DNA of 44,960 bases. Origin: Cryomorphaceae bacterium (GTDB lineage: Bacteria; Bacteroidota; Bacteroidia; Flavobacteriales; Crocinitomicaceae). Positions 1 to 8,422 of the stretch are shown piece by piece. The notes under the pieces were generated by a model. That model was not told the origin of the DNA and searched no databases. It worked only from the letters and a program-made list of their open reading frames with translations. The DNA is taken from contig JAJTDX010000015.1 in NCBI GenBank assembly GCA_021298235.1, forward strand, positions 1 to 44,960, in the 5' to 3' direction. Position 1 is the stretch's first letter, and each line of letters opens with the position of its first letter. Both the position numbers and the translations under genes were made by a program.

Positions 1-1
1 C

Positions 2-1261
2 ACAGGTACAGATCAGGTTGACGTCACCGTGAACCCGAATCCTTTAATCAACGGAGGCCTTGATGTGGCAGTTTGTCCAGGTCAGCAAGTTACACTATCA
101 GCTTCGGGAGCGAACACATATTCATGGAACAATTCAGTGTCCAATGCTACACCTTTTACACCCACCTCCACGGGAACATATACGGTAACCGGAACAGATG
201 CAAACGGATGTACTGGAACAGATCAAGTGCTGGTTACAGTGGATCCTCTTCCAACAGTGAACGCTGGTGTCGATCTTACCTTATGTGAAGGTCAAACGGC
301 TACACTTACAGGTACTGGTGCCACATCCTACTCGTGGGACAATGGAGTTCAAAACGGCGTTGCATTCACACCTTCTATTGGAACTACAACTTATACTGTT
401 ACCGGTACAACTATTGCTGGTTGCACAGATACGGATCAGTTGACAATTACCGTGGAAGCGACACCGGTAGTTAGTTTTGACCCAGATGTAACCATAGGAT
501 GTGCTCCGTTAACCGTTACCTTCACAAACACAAGTCTTGGATCGGTATCTTGTACTTGGACCATGAGTGATGGAACCGTTTTAAATGGTTGTGGATCCGT
601 AACCAACACATTCGAGCAAGGGGGATGTTATGATATTTCTCTCACTGTAAGTACTTCAAATAATTGTACCAGCTCATTTACTGCCAACGATTTGATTTGC
701 GTAGAGGAAAATCCGATAGCCGCTTTTTCACCGTCAATGAATATTGTGACAGAATATGAAGGTCAAATCAATTTTGACAATGAATCAACAGGAGCGAGCT
801 CCTATGTATGGGATTTTGGGGATGGAAGTGCGTTTTCTACAGAAGAAAATCCTTCTCACGACTATCAGGGGCAGGATCAAGACAATTGGGTTGTTACGCT
901 AATCGCAACCACCCCTTTGGGATGTGTTGACGTAGCGTATTCCACTATTGTATACCAGGAGGAGCTTATTTTTTATGTTCCAAATACCTTCACACCGGAC
1001 GACGATGATTTCAATCCGACCTTTCAGCCGATATTCACATCCGGGTTTGATCCATATGATTACACGCTTTTAATCTTCAATCGATGGGGAGAAGTCATAT
1101 TTGAATCACACAATGCATCAGTCGGCTGGGATGGATCCTATGGTTCGAACAATGAAATTGAGCTCGCACAGGATGGTACGTACACCTGGAAAATAGAGTT
1201 CAAAATAACTAAAAATGATGAGCGTAAATTTGTAGTTGGGCATGTTAACTTAATCAGATAA
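2..1261 (+). CDS. T9SS type B sorted adhesin-like protein (5' end outside window)
   Basis: The reading frame is open from the first bases, so the gene is 5'-truncated by the window; an internal GTG at 29 is not the true start. The 419 visible residues hold two Ig-like repeats of about 70 residues (pattern: C-P/E-G-Q, T-L-x-G-x-G-A, Y-S-W, TYTVTGT, GCTGTDQ), then two PKD-like modules (the second with WDFGDGS), then a C-terminal domain of about 100 residues with VPNTFTPDDDDFN, FNRWGEVIFES and GWDGSYGSNNE. That last domain is the gliding-motility-associated/T9SS type B sorting domain (CHU_C family), which directs export across the outer membrane and surface attachment or release. The C-terminal half is very similar to the C-terminus of the next gene, so the two are tandem paralogues. 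The ligand cannot be predicted. Terminal AGA-TAA at 1256-1261. Confidence 0.9.
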   Translation, partial: TGTDQVDVTVNPNPLINGGLDVAVCPGQQVTLSASGANTYSWNNSVSNATPFTPTSTGTYTVTGTDANGCTGTDQVLVTVDPLPTVNAGVDLTLCEGQTATLTGTGATSYSWDNGVQNGVAFTPSIGTTTYTVTGTTIAGCTDTDQLTITVEATPVVSFDPDVTIGCAPLTVTFTNTSLGSVSCTWTMSDGTVLNGCGSVTNTFEQGGCYDISLTVSTSNNCTSSFTANDLICVEENPIAAFSPSMNIVTEYEGQINFDNESTGASSYVWDFGDGSAFSTEENPSHDYQGQDQDNWVVTLIATTPLGCVDVAYSTIVYQEELIFYVPNTFTPDDDDFNPTFQPIFTSGFDPYDYTLLIFNRWGEVIFESHNASVGWDGSYGSNNEIELAQDGTYTWKIEFKITKNDERKFVVGHVNLIR

Positions 1262-1349
1262 AACAGACAATCGCCACATTCAATTTTATAAAGTTCTTCT
1301 TTTCAATAAATTAATCTTTTAGACAATTTTTATAATTTTATAATCGAAG

Positions 1350-1382
1350 TTGGAGCGTATTGGCAACGCTTTGTAAATTTTG
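1350..1382 (+). promoter_or_regulatory. Candidate Bacteroidota-type promoter for the second adhesin
   Basis: TTG at 1350-1352 and TAAATTTTG at 1374-1382 are separated by 21 nt. This resembles the Bacteroidota sigma-ABfr promoter (TTG at about -33, TAnnTTTG at about -7), with one extra base in the -7 box. It lies 33 nt before the chosen ATG at 1416, inside the 154-bp gap after the upstream paralogue. Inferred from pattern only. Confidence 0.4.
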
Positions 1383-1415
1383 TCGTCAATATTGAGATTA
1401 ATAGAAAAGACCACA

Positions 1416-4400
1416 ATGAGAACTCTTAAAATTGTTTTTTTATTTGTTATTGTACTCTCGAATTTTGTGCTTGAGGCACAAACCACAATGCAATGTACAG
1501 GAGGAACTTTAAACCAGTGTGGTGGAACTTTTCTCGACCCAGGAGGAACAGGTGATTATGCTGCTAATGCTAATTGTACTCAAACAATTTGTGCAGGAAC
1601 TGCCGGTCAATGTGTGACTTTACAATTTACATCGGTGAACCTAGAAAATAATTGGGACTATCTAAGAATCTACAACGGAACATCAGCCACAGCGCCACTT
1701 CTAGCCACGATTACCGGAACAACTTCACCTGGAAATGTTACTTCTACAACCGGCTGCTTAACATTGGTTTTCACATCTGACGGATCTGTTCAGTACTCCG
1801 GATGGGCAGCGAATGTAATTTGTTCCCCCTGTGGGTCACCACCGCCACCTCCACCAGGCCCAGTAATTGCATCCGATTGTTCAGGTGCGGTAAATATTTG
1901 TACAAATGCCTCGTTCCAGGTTGATCCGAGTGGAGCAGGTTTAGTAACTGAATTTACTTCTGGTACAGTTTCGAATCCAAGTACAAATCCTGGTTCAACG
2001 AATTCTGGATGTCTGCTTTCCGGTGAATTAAACAGTACCTGGATGATTGTGAATATTGCCACATCCGGAACATTAGAATTTTCAGTCGGAACTGCAGGTG
2101 GAAACGGTTGCCTCGACTGGATAATGTGGCCCTACTCAGGATCAACGACTTGCACCCAGATCATCAATAATCAATTAGCCCCAATCCGTTGTAATTGGAA
2201 TGCAAATTGTCAAAACTTTACAGGGTTGGCTACGCCTTTACCAACCGGTGGACTTGCCGGAGACTTCGAACCAGAGCTTAATGTCACATGCGGACAACGT
2301 TATTTGATTTGTCTATCAAACTACAGTTCTCAAACAACAGCATTACCACTAAACTTTTTTGGAACTGCAACGATTAGTTGTTCAACTTTTACCCCAATTA
2401 CAGTGAACTCGGCAACTATTTGTCCCGGACAGAGTGCTACACTAACAGCAAGTGGAGGAAATACATATACTTGGACACCTTCGACCGGATTAAGTGCTAC
2501 GTCAGGGGCTACTGTAACGGCGAGTCCATCTACAACAACCACTTACACGGTTACAGGAGTTGGATCTTGTGGTTCAGGCACGGCAACCTCTGTAGTCACA
2601 GTGCTGCCTGCGAACGATCCTACTTGCACCCCTATTACTTGCTCAGCGACTGCCTCTAATACTGGTCCATATTGCCCTGGCGCAACTGTTCAGTTGAATG
2701 CAACGGGAGGTGGTACCTACTCTTGGACAGGGCCGGGTGGATACACTTCAAATGTTCAGAATCCTTCGATTCCAAATGCAACAACAGCAAATGCTGGAGT
2801 TTATACAGTTACTGTGAATGTAAGTGGATGTACCGCAACCGCATCGACAACCGTTGTTGTTAACCCAACTCCAACCATTAGTGCGGGCAATCCCGTTTCT
2901 ATTTGCGCCGGTGCGAATACTACCCTTACAGCGTCGGGTGGATCAAATTACACATGGTCGCCGGCAACGGGTCTGAGTGCAACAAACACCGCCTCAGTTA
3001 CAGCAACACCCGCTTCAACAAGTACCTACACAGTAACCGGTACGAGTGCAGCAGGTTGTACATCAACGAATTCAGTGACTGTAACAATAAATGCACTTCC
3101 TACCATCAGTGGAACACCTGTTTCTGTATGTTCCGGCGGAACCGTTCCCGTTACAGCAAACGGAGGTAGTACTTACAGCTGGTCACCGGCAACAGGTCTT
3201 TCCGCTTCTACGGGAGCCACCGTGAACTTCAATGGAACGGCTACCACCACATACACCATCACAGGTACCAGTGCGCAGAACTGTACCGGAACAGCAACCG
3301 TTTTAGTAACCGTAAACCCATTACCTACAATTACCGGAAATAACGTTGGTGTATGTAATTCAGGATCAGTTGCTGTGAATGTAGCAGGAGCATCGAGCTA
3401 TACATGGTCACCAGCCACAAATCTAAGTGCAACGACGGGACCAAGTGTAACATTCACCGCCGGTACCACAACGACTTATACGATTACAGGAACGAATGCA
3501 AACAATTGCACCAACACTGTCTCGCTTACCGTGACTGTCAGCAATGGAGTGGTCGTTGATGCCGGAGCAGACCAAACAGAATGCCAGGGAACACCCATTA
3601 CGTTAACGGCAACGGGAGCAAATTCCTACAGTTGGACAGGAGGGATAACCAATGGTCAATCCTTTACTCCTGCTGTTGGATCATTGACATATACCGTAAC
3701 AGGAACTGATGCTGCAGGTTGTACAGGTACAGATGATGTTCAAGTGACAATTAATCCGAACCCTACTGTCAGTGCAGGCCAGGACCAATCCTTCTGTGCG
3801 GGAACATCCACAACGTTGAATGGATCGGGTGCGGATTCCTATACTTGGACAAACGGAGTTCAAAATGGTGTCAACTTTACGCCGAATGCCACTGTAACAT
3901 ATACTGTTACTGGAACTACCATTGACGGATGTACCGGAACGGATCAGGTGGTTGTAACAGTTAATCCACTCCCTGTAGTTTCTGCCGGAGCTGACGTCAC
4001 AATATGTATAGGAGAATCTGTGACATTGACCGGATCAGGTGCAACCAACTACACATGGAACAATGGTGTTACGAATGGTGTGACATTTACACCAACATCT
4101 GCAGGAAATACAACTTATACAGTAACAGGAACAACTGCCGGATGTACCGGTACAGATCAGGTGATCGTTAATGTAGAATCAGCACCAGTTATCTCTTTCT
4201 CACCGGACGTTACTACTGGATGTGCGCCACTGACCGTGAACTTTACGAACAACACCCCATCAAGTTCAAACTGCACATGGTTAATTGGAGGCACTAATAA
4301 TGAACTTACAGGATGTGGAACAGTAACTTACACATTTATGAATGGTGGATGTTATGACATTACCCTAACCGTGTCAAGTGCCGCTGGATGTGCAAGCACG

Positions 4401-4985
4401 CTTACAGTTCCTGATATGATTTGTGTAGAGGACCAACCCATCGCATCCTTTAGTCCGTCATCCTCTCAAGTTGAAATGCTTGATGGAATTGTTGATTTTG
4501 ACAATGAGACTGTCGGTGCTACCTCCTATGTTTGGGATTTTGGTGACGGATCGGAGACAACTACAATAGAAAATCCAACCCATGATTTTGGTGGCCTAGC
4601 ACTTGGGAACTATACCGTAACATTAGTAGCTACCTCTCCTGCGGGATGTGTTGATACAGCGCAAAGTGTCATTCAAGTATATGAAGAACTGATCTTTTAT
4701 GTTCCAAATACCTTTACACCAGATGACGATGATTTCAATCAGACATTCCAACCAATTTTTACCTCTGGTTTCGATCCGTTAGACTTCAACATGAAGATTT
4801 TTAACCGTTGGGGTGAGGTCGTGTTTGAAACCAATGATGCCACTGTTGGTTGGGATGGCTCATATGGATCGAACAATGAGGTTCAGATGGTACAAGATGG
4901 GGTTTATACTTGGAAGATAGAGTTCAAAACCACAAAGAACGACGAACGTAAGATGGTGGTAGGGCACGTGAATATCTTGAGATAG
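1416..4985 (+). CDS. Large T9SS type B adhesin with CUB-like, Ig-like and PKD repeats
   Basis: 1189 residues. I chose ATG 1416 over the upstream TTG at 1380 because it gives a clean signal peptide (MRTLKIVFLFVIVLS...LEAQ). Order: signal peptide (about 1-22); CUB-like domain with several cysteines (about 25-140, including WDYLRIYNG); proline run (about 143-149); a second Cys-rich domain (about 150-340); eight Ig-like repeats of 68-78 residues (about 345-905), each with an early Cys, a Y-x-W core and TYTVTGT-like strand; two PKD-like modules, the second with WDFGDGSE; and the T9SS type B sorting domain in the last 100 residues (VPNTFTPDDDDFN, FNRWGEVVFE, GWDGSYGSNNE). It should be exported by the T9SS and displayed or secreted. 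Ser/Thr/Asn-rich and low in Lys in the repeat region. Downstream paralogue of the gene ending at 1261. Substrate unknown; the CUB domain suggests protein or carbohydrate binding. Confidence 0.93.
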   Translation: MRTLKIVFLFVIVLSNFVLEAQTTMQCTGGTLNQCGGTFLDPGGTGDYAANANCTQTICAGTAGQCVTLQFTSVNLENNWDYLRIYNGTSATAPLLATITGTTSPGNVTSTTGCLTLVFTSDGSVQYSGWAANVICSPCGSPPPPPPGPVIASDCSGAVNICTNASFQVDPSGAGLVTEFTSGTVSNPSTNPGSTNSGCLLSGELNSTWMIVNIATSGTLEFSVGTAGGNGCLDWIMWPYSGSTTCTQIINNQLAPIRCNWNANCQNFTGLATPLPTGGLAGDFEPELNVTCGQRYLICLSNYSSQTTALPLNFFGTATISCSTFTPITVNSATICPGQSATLTASGGNTYTWTPSTGLSATSGATVTASPSTTTTYTVTGVGSCGSGTATSVVTVLPANDPTCTPITCSATASNTGPYCPGATVQLNATGGGTYSWTGPGGYTSNVQNPSIPNATTANAGVYTVTVNVSGCTATASTTVVVNPTPTISAGNPVSICAGANTTLTASGGSNYTWSPATGLSATNTASVTATPASTSTYTVTGTSAAGCTSTNSVTVTINALPTISGTPVSVCSGGTVPVTANGGSTYSWSPATGLSASTGATVNFNGTATTTYTITGTSAQNCTGTATVLVTVNPLPTITGNNVGVCNSGSVAVNVAGASSYTWSPATNLSATTGPSVTFTAGTTTTYTITGTNANNCTNTVSLTVTVSNGVVVDAGADQTECQGTPITLTATGANSYSWTGGITNGQSFTPAVGSLTYTVTGTDAAGCTGTDDVQVTINPNPTVSAGQDQSFCAGTSTTLNGSGADSYTWTNGVQNGVNFTPNATVTYTVTGTTIDGCTGTDQVVVTVNPLPVVSAGADVTICIGESVTLTGSGATNYTWNNGVTNGVTFTPTSAGNTTYTVTGTTAGCTGTDQVIVNVESAPVISFSPDVTTGCAPLTVNFTNNTPSSSNCTWLIGGTNNELTGCGTVTYTFMNGGCYDITLTVSSAAGCASTLTVPDMICVEDQPIASFSPSSSQVEMLDGIVDFDNETVGATSYVWDFGDGSETTTIENPTHDFGGLALGNYTVTLVATSPAGCVDTAQSVIQVYEELIFYVPNTFTPDDDDFNQTFQPIFTSGFDPLDFNMKIFNRWGEVVFETNDATVGWDGSYGSNNEVQMVQDGVYTWKIEFKTTKNDERKMVVGHVNILR

Positions 4986-5012
4986 AATGCTGAACTAAGT
5001 TTTGTGAAAATT

Positions 5013-5213
5013 CTACTTTTTTCGTTCGAAAAGAGAAAAGAACAATCCGCCCATAATTGCCCCGTATAACGAACTATTCAATGGTCGGGAGGTTATAGCG
5101 CATGATCCTGAAGAACAACCTATGAAATAATAATAAAGATATCCACCTGTCAAACCAAGCAGGATCCCAACAAGGGTAATTTTATTTCGGTGCAACCACT
5201 TTAAGACTTTCAT
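5013..5213 (-). CDS. DUF6132-like small membrane protein
   Basis: 66 residues, with a basic N-terminus (MKVLKWLHRNK) followed by two hydrophobic segments (about 12-32 and 48-62) separated by a loop with the Cys-containing motif GCSSGSCAITSRP. That two-cysteine loop followed by a small, Gly-rich second membrane segment ending in basic residues is the pattern I associate with DUF6132, a Bacteroidota inner-membrane family often found near sulfur or thiol metabolism genes. Function unknown. It reads convergently toward the adhesin (27-bp gap) and divergently from the PcfJ gene. Its start (ATG at 5213) gives the full family length. The family assignment is from memory of the motif, not from a search. 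Confidence 0.72.
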   Translation of the reverse strand: MKVLKWLHRNKITLVGILLGLTGGYLYYYFIGCSSGSCAITSRPLNSSLYGAIMGGLFFSLFERKK

Positions 5214-5297
5214 AGATATAAAATGAATACGAAGTTAGGTTATAATTGAACTGAAATATCGTTTATCAACGGTTTTCCTTTTCAATTCTTTAATTCT

Positions 5298-7007
5298 ATG
5301 TATTCTTCTAAAAATGCACTTCTGAAACAAGAGGTAATTTCTGCTCTACAGAATCTACTTGTAAATTCGAATCACACACCTTACAACAGCTTCACTGAAA
5401 AATATACCCAATCACTGAGGCTTTTGTTTAAAGCGAATCACTTCCATTTCTCAGACTCCTTCTTCCAATCCTATATCGGATTGTTGGAATTGAAAAAATT
5501 TCCCTTGCTCAAAGTCGGTACTGTACTTACACTTTATCAACGATTTAAAAATTATCCGCATATTTTTGCCGACCTTAAATTGCTTGCTCGACTCCTTCAT
5601 GTTTCGAACTCTTCCGAAAAAATCTGGGAAAAAGTAATTCTAAGTCTTGGAAAAAGTCCCGGAGACCACATGGTCCAAACTGCTCGGATCTATTTACTCG
5701 CCCATTGTGTAAATCGAAAAGTTCTTACCGAGAAGTATCTTGAACACTATTCATTTGTCGTTGATCTCATCCTTGAAACCTCGCTGAAAGAGCACCACTT
5801 AGGATCACTAAAAAATGGGTTGAAGCAGAAAGACCATCATTTGAATTTTTTAATTCATAGTTTGGACCGAATGATTCGGAATGGAAAAACGGGGATTGAC
5901 ATTGCAAATGTGTACACCAAGCATTTTACCTTCCCCGACGAAAACATCGTTTTTGATCAGCTGTTCAAAGAATTTATTGGTGTAATGAATGATAAATTCG
6001 GTGATTCATACTTGATTTTATTAAAAAAATATGAGCTCTTAAAATTCTACCACGTTTTCAAAATCAGGCCTGAACTTTTTAATGAGCTCACAGAAAATGA
6101 TATAGCTGAGGAAAGCTCGATGAAATTGTTTAAAGCGCTTTTCAGAAACTTTCACATTTCTGAAATAATGATTATTCACTTCTTCAAAAATCAATTAGAC
6201 GAGATAGAATGGTTTGATCACATGCTGAGAGGATATAACTTGATTAACGCAAAAGGAATGTTCTTTAACCTTACAAAAAAAGGTGCTCATGCCTTTCGCG
6301 AATTGCCCTATGACAAGAATATAGTTGTTAAAGATGCTCTGATTTATTGTGAGATTCTTTCCAAAGTTGGCGATCCGATCTATGCTATGCGCGCCTTGAG
6401 GAGTTTTTACGACCGAACACAAACAGATTTTTGGATAAAAACACTCTGCCTATTATATGAAAAGAGGCTCAATATCAGAGATATTAGGGAAGTAGTCGAC
6501 TATATTCAAGATAAAGTATTTCGGCGCCAGGAATACCTCGACCTCAAAAATATCAAACTATCGAATCTTCTTAGAAATGTGCATCTATGGCACCGGGATT
6601 TACATCTCAAAAAAGTCATTGGGATAAGTAAAAATGAAACATTTCCTAATCGGAATATTCAATTATTCAAAACTGAGTTCGATAATCAAAAGTACGTTAT
6701 TCGACAAATCATGAAGCCGATAGACCTTTATGCCGAGGGAGAAACACTTCATCACTGCGTATTTACTTATAGAAGAAGGTGCGTCAAGGGAATGATTAGT
6801 ATTTTTTCATTAAGATTAAAAGATGAAGAAAATGGTGAGCTTCCACTAATTACAATCGAAGTCGTAAAAGACACCATTGTGCAGGCGAAAGGGAATTATA
6901 ACCGCCCACCCAATGGAATTGAAACATACCTTATCAATCTTTGGGCGGCTGAAAATCAGCTTTACAACGAGACAAACGGGGAGTACGATCAGGCTGTTGG
7001 TTTTTAA
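5298..7007 (+). CDS. PcfJ domain-containing protein
   Basis: 569 residues, no signal peptide or clear membrane segment, so probably cytoplasmic. The first 440 residues are basic, helical and rich in Leu/Phe/Lys, with no motif I recognise. The last 120 carry the PcfJ-type signature: Y-x-EGETLHHCVFTY, then a Ser-rich strand (MISIFSLRL), then PLITIEVVKDTIVQAKGNYN and a final helix with INLWAAENQ. PcfJ was first named on an enterococcal conjugative plasmid, but chromosomal Bacteroidota copies like this one have no assigned role. No other plasmid genes are adjacent. ATG 5298 is preceded by an AT-rich 84-bp divergent intergenic region shared with the DUF6132 gene. The C-terminal domain call is good; biological function is unknown. 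Confidence 0.75.
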   Translation: MYSSKNALLKQEVISALQNLLVNSNHTPYNSFTEKYTQSLRLLFKANHFHFSDSFFQSYIGLLELKKFPLLKVGTVLTLYQRFKNYPHIFADLKLLARLLHVSNSSEKIWEKVILSLGKSPGDHMVQTARIYLLAHCVNRKVLTEKYLEHYSFVVDLILETSLKEHHLGSLKNGLKQKDHHLNFLIHSLDRMIRNGKTGIDIANVYTKHFTFPDENIVFDQLFKEFIGVMNDKFGDSYLILLKKYELLKFYHVFKIRPELFNELTENDIAEESSMKLFKALFRNFHISEIMIIHFFKNQLDEIEWFDHMLRGYNLINAKGMFFNLTKKGAHAFRELPYDKNIVVKDALIYCEILSKVGDPIYAMRALRSFYDRTQTDFWIKTLCLLYEKRLNIRDIREVVDYIQDKVFRRQEYLDLKNIKLSNLLRNVHLWHRDLHLKKVIGISKNETFPNRNIQLFKTEFDNQKYVIRQIMKPIDLYAEGETLHHCVFTYRRRCVKGMISIFSLRLKDEENGELPLITIEVVKDTIVQAKGNYNRPPNGIETYLINLWAAENQLYNETNGEYDQAVGF

Positions 7008-7057
7008 TTAGAATTCATTTGACGTCATTCAACCAAGGGATTTTGTACATTTATCCC

Positions 7058-7597
7058 GTGGATTTCAACGTAGCAAAAGCTTTACACATCATCTTCGTGG
7101 TCAGCTGGTTCGCCGGACTATTTTACATGGTTCGTCTTTTTATTTATCATACCGAAGCCCAAAATCGTGATGAAACTGAACGAAGGATTCTCTCGGAGCA
7201 GTTTGAGCTGATGGAGAAAAAGCTTTGGTGGATCATTACGACTCCGGCGATGGTTCTTACTCTTGTTTTTGGTACCTGGATGATACTTTTGAATGCTGAA
7301 TACTATTTATCACAAGGATGGATGCATCTTAAACTTGCGTTTGTCGTGGTGCTTTTGGTCTACCATTTTCTGTGTCAAAAGATCATGAATGACCTACTTA
7401 AAGGTCGATTCAACTGGACATCCAACGGTCTGCGCATCTGGAATGAAGTCGCTACATTGATTTTGGTTGCTGTAGTTTTTCTGGTGGTAATGAAAGATTC
7501 CTTGAACTGGATCAAAGGAACAGTCGGTTTCTTCGCAGTCGCTATTGGACTTATGCTCGGCATCAAGCTTTACAAACGTTTACGGGTAAAGCAATAA
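7058..7597 (+). CDS. hemJ: Protoporphyrinogen IX oxidase HemJ (CopD-like)
   Basis: 179 residues from a GTG start at 7058; a longer frame from TTG 7019 adds 13 residues not expected in the family. The protein is hydrophobic, with about four or five membrane segments. It opens with VDFNVAKALHIIFVVSWFAG (start Val read as Met), followed by Y-M-V-R-L-F-I-Y-H, and later has WWIITTPAM, GTWMILL and HLKLAFVVVLLVYH. The N-terminal His, the Arg in the first loop and the HLKL segment are typical of HemJ, which converts protoporphyrinogen IX to protoporphyrin IX in haem synthesis at the inner membrane. Length fits the family. A separate promoter may serve it (TTG 7019, weak -7 box ending TTTG at 7045). 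It is followed by the enoyl-CoA hydratase gene after 48 bp. Confidence 0.85.
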   Translation: MDFNVAKALHIIFVVSWFAGLFYMVRLFIYHTEAQNRDETERRILSEQFELMEKKLWWIITTPAMVLTLVFGTWMILLNAEYYLSQGWMHLKLAFVVVLLVYHFLCQKIMNDLLKGRFNWTSNGLRIWNEVATLILVAVVFLVVMKDSLNWIKGTVGFFAVAIGLMLGIKLYKRLRVKQ

Positions 7598-7628
7598 TTG
7601 GTGCATCATCGAGATTTACCTATCTTTA
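7598..7628 (+). promoter_or_regulatory. Candidate promoter upstream of enoyl-CoA hydratase
   Basis: TTG at 7598-7600, a 20-nt spacer, then TATCTTTA at 7621-7628. This matches the TTG-N(17-23)-TAnnTTTG pattern except for the last base, and lies 17 nt before the ATG at 7646. It also argues that the upstream TTG at 7598 is a promoter element, not a start codon. Confidence 0.5.
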
Positions 7629-7645
7629 GTGCAAAATTATTTTCT

Positions 7646-8422
7646 ATGTACAGCAACATTCTTGTAGAACAGAAAGGACACATCCAAATTATAACAATCA
7701 ACCGCCCGTCTCAGTTAAATGCTCTGAATCGCGATACCATTGACGAGCTTCACCAAGCACTGGATCAGGCCAATAATGATGTTGGAACAGGTGTAGTCAT
7801 TCTGACGGGATCGGGAGAAAAATCTTTCGTAGCAGGTGCAGACATAAAAGAATTTGCCCATTTCAGCATTGCTGAGGGAGGTCAGTTGGCAATGAATGGT
7901 CAAAAAATCCTGTTCAGTTTCATAGAAAATATGACAACGCCGGTAATCGCAGCAGTGAATGGATTTGCATTAGGTGGAGGACTTGAGCTCGCTATGGCTT
8001 CTCATATACGAATTGCATCAACGAATGCCCGAATGGGCCTACCTGAAGTTTCACTTGGTGTGATTCCTGGATATGGCGGCACACAGCGTTTGGCACAATT
8101 GGTAGGTCGTGGAAAAGCGAATGAAATGGTTTTCACCGCCGGAATGATCAAAGCAGATGAAGCATTGACCTGGGGCTTGGTGAACTATGTGGTTGAACCC
8201 GAAGAATTACTTGTTAAAGCAGAAGAAATTGCCAACAAGATTCTATTGAATTCAGGAACAGCCATTGCTTCTGCAATACGATCCATCAATGCCAATTTCG
8301 AAGACGGTGTGAATGGTTACCACACAGAAATAGAAGAATTTGGAAAATGTTTCGGCACAGCAGACTTCAAGGAAGGCACAACTGCTTTTCTGGAAAAGCG
8401 TAAACCGAACTTCAGAGGTTAA
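7646..8422 (+). CDS. Enoyl-CoA hydratase/isomerase (crotonase) family protein
   Basis: 258 residues, the usual crotonase size. ATG 7646 gives the canonical start (MYSNILVEQKGHIQIITINR). Oxyanion-hole strand and Ala-rich loop: KSFVAGADIKEF (about 59-70). The two catalytic glutamates of hydratases are present: Glu114 in GGGLELAMA and Glu134 in LPEVSLGVIPGYGGTQRL. Their presence favours a true 2-enoyl-CoA hydratase, such as a short-chain hydratase acting on crotonyl-CoA or 3-hydroxybutyryl-CoA, over an isomerase. It should act in the cytoplasm in fatty-acid or butanoate metabolism. The stop codon overlaps the next gene's start by one base (TAATG at 8420-8424), so translation of the flippase is probably coupled. 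Exact substrate cannot be read from sequence. Confidence 0.92.
   Translation: MYSNILVEQKGHIQIITINRPSQLNALNRDTIDELHQALDQANNDVGTGVVILTGSGEKSFVAGADIKEFAHFSIAEGGQLAMNGQKILFSFIENMTTPVIAAVNGFALGGGLELAMASHIRIASTNARMGLPEVSLGVIPGYGGTQRLAQLVGRGKANEMVFTAGMIKADEALTWGLVNYVVEPEELLVKAEEIANKILLNSGTAIASAIRSINANFEDGVNGYHTEIEEFGKCFGTADFKEGTTAFLEKRKPNFRG

Noticed and set aside
1790..3863. Several open frames of 60-93 codons on both strands inside the second adhesin
   Set aside because: They lie within the repeat-rich adhesin coding sequence, have composition expected from its Thr/Ser/Gly codons read in other frames, and lack starts with any promoter or family motif.
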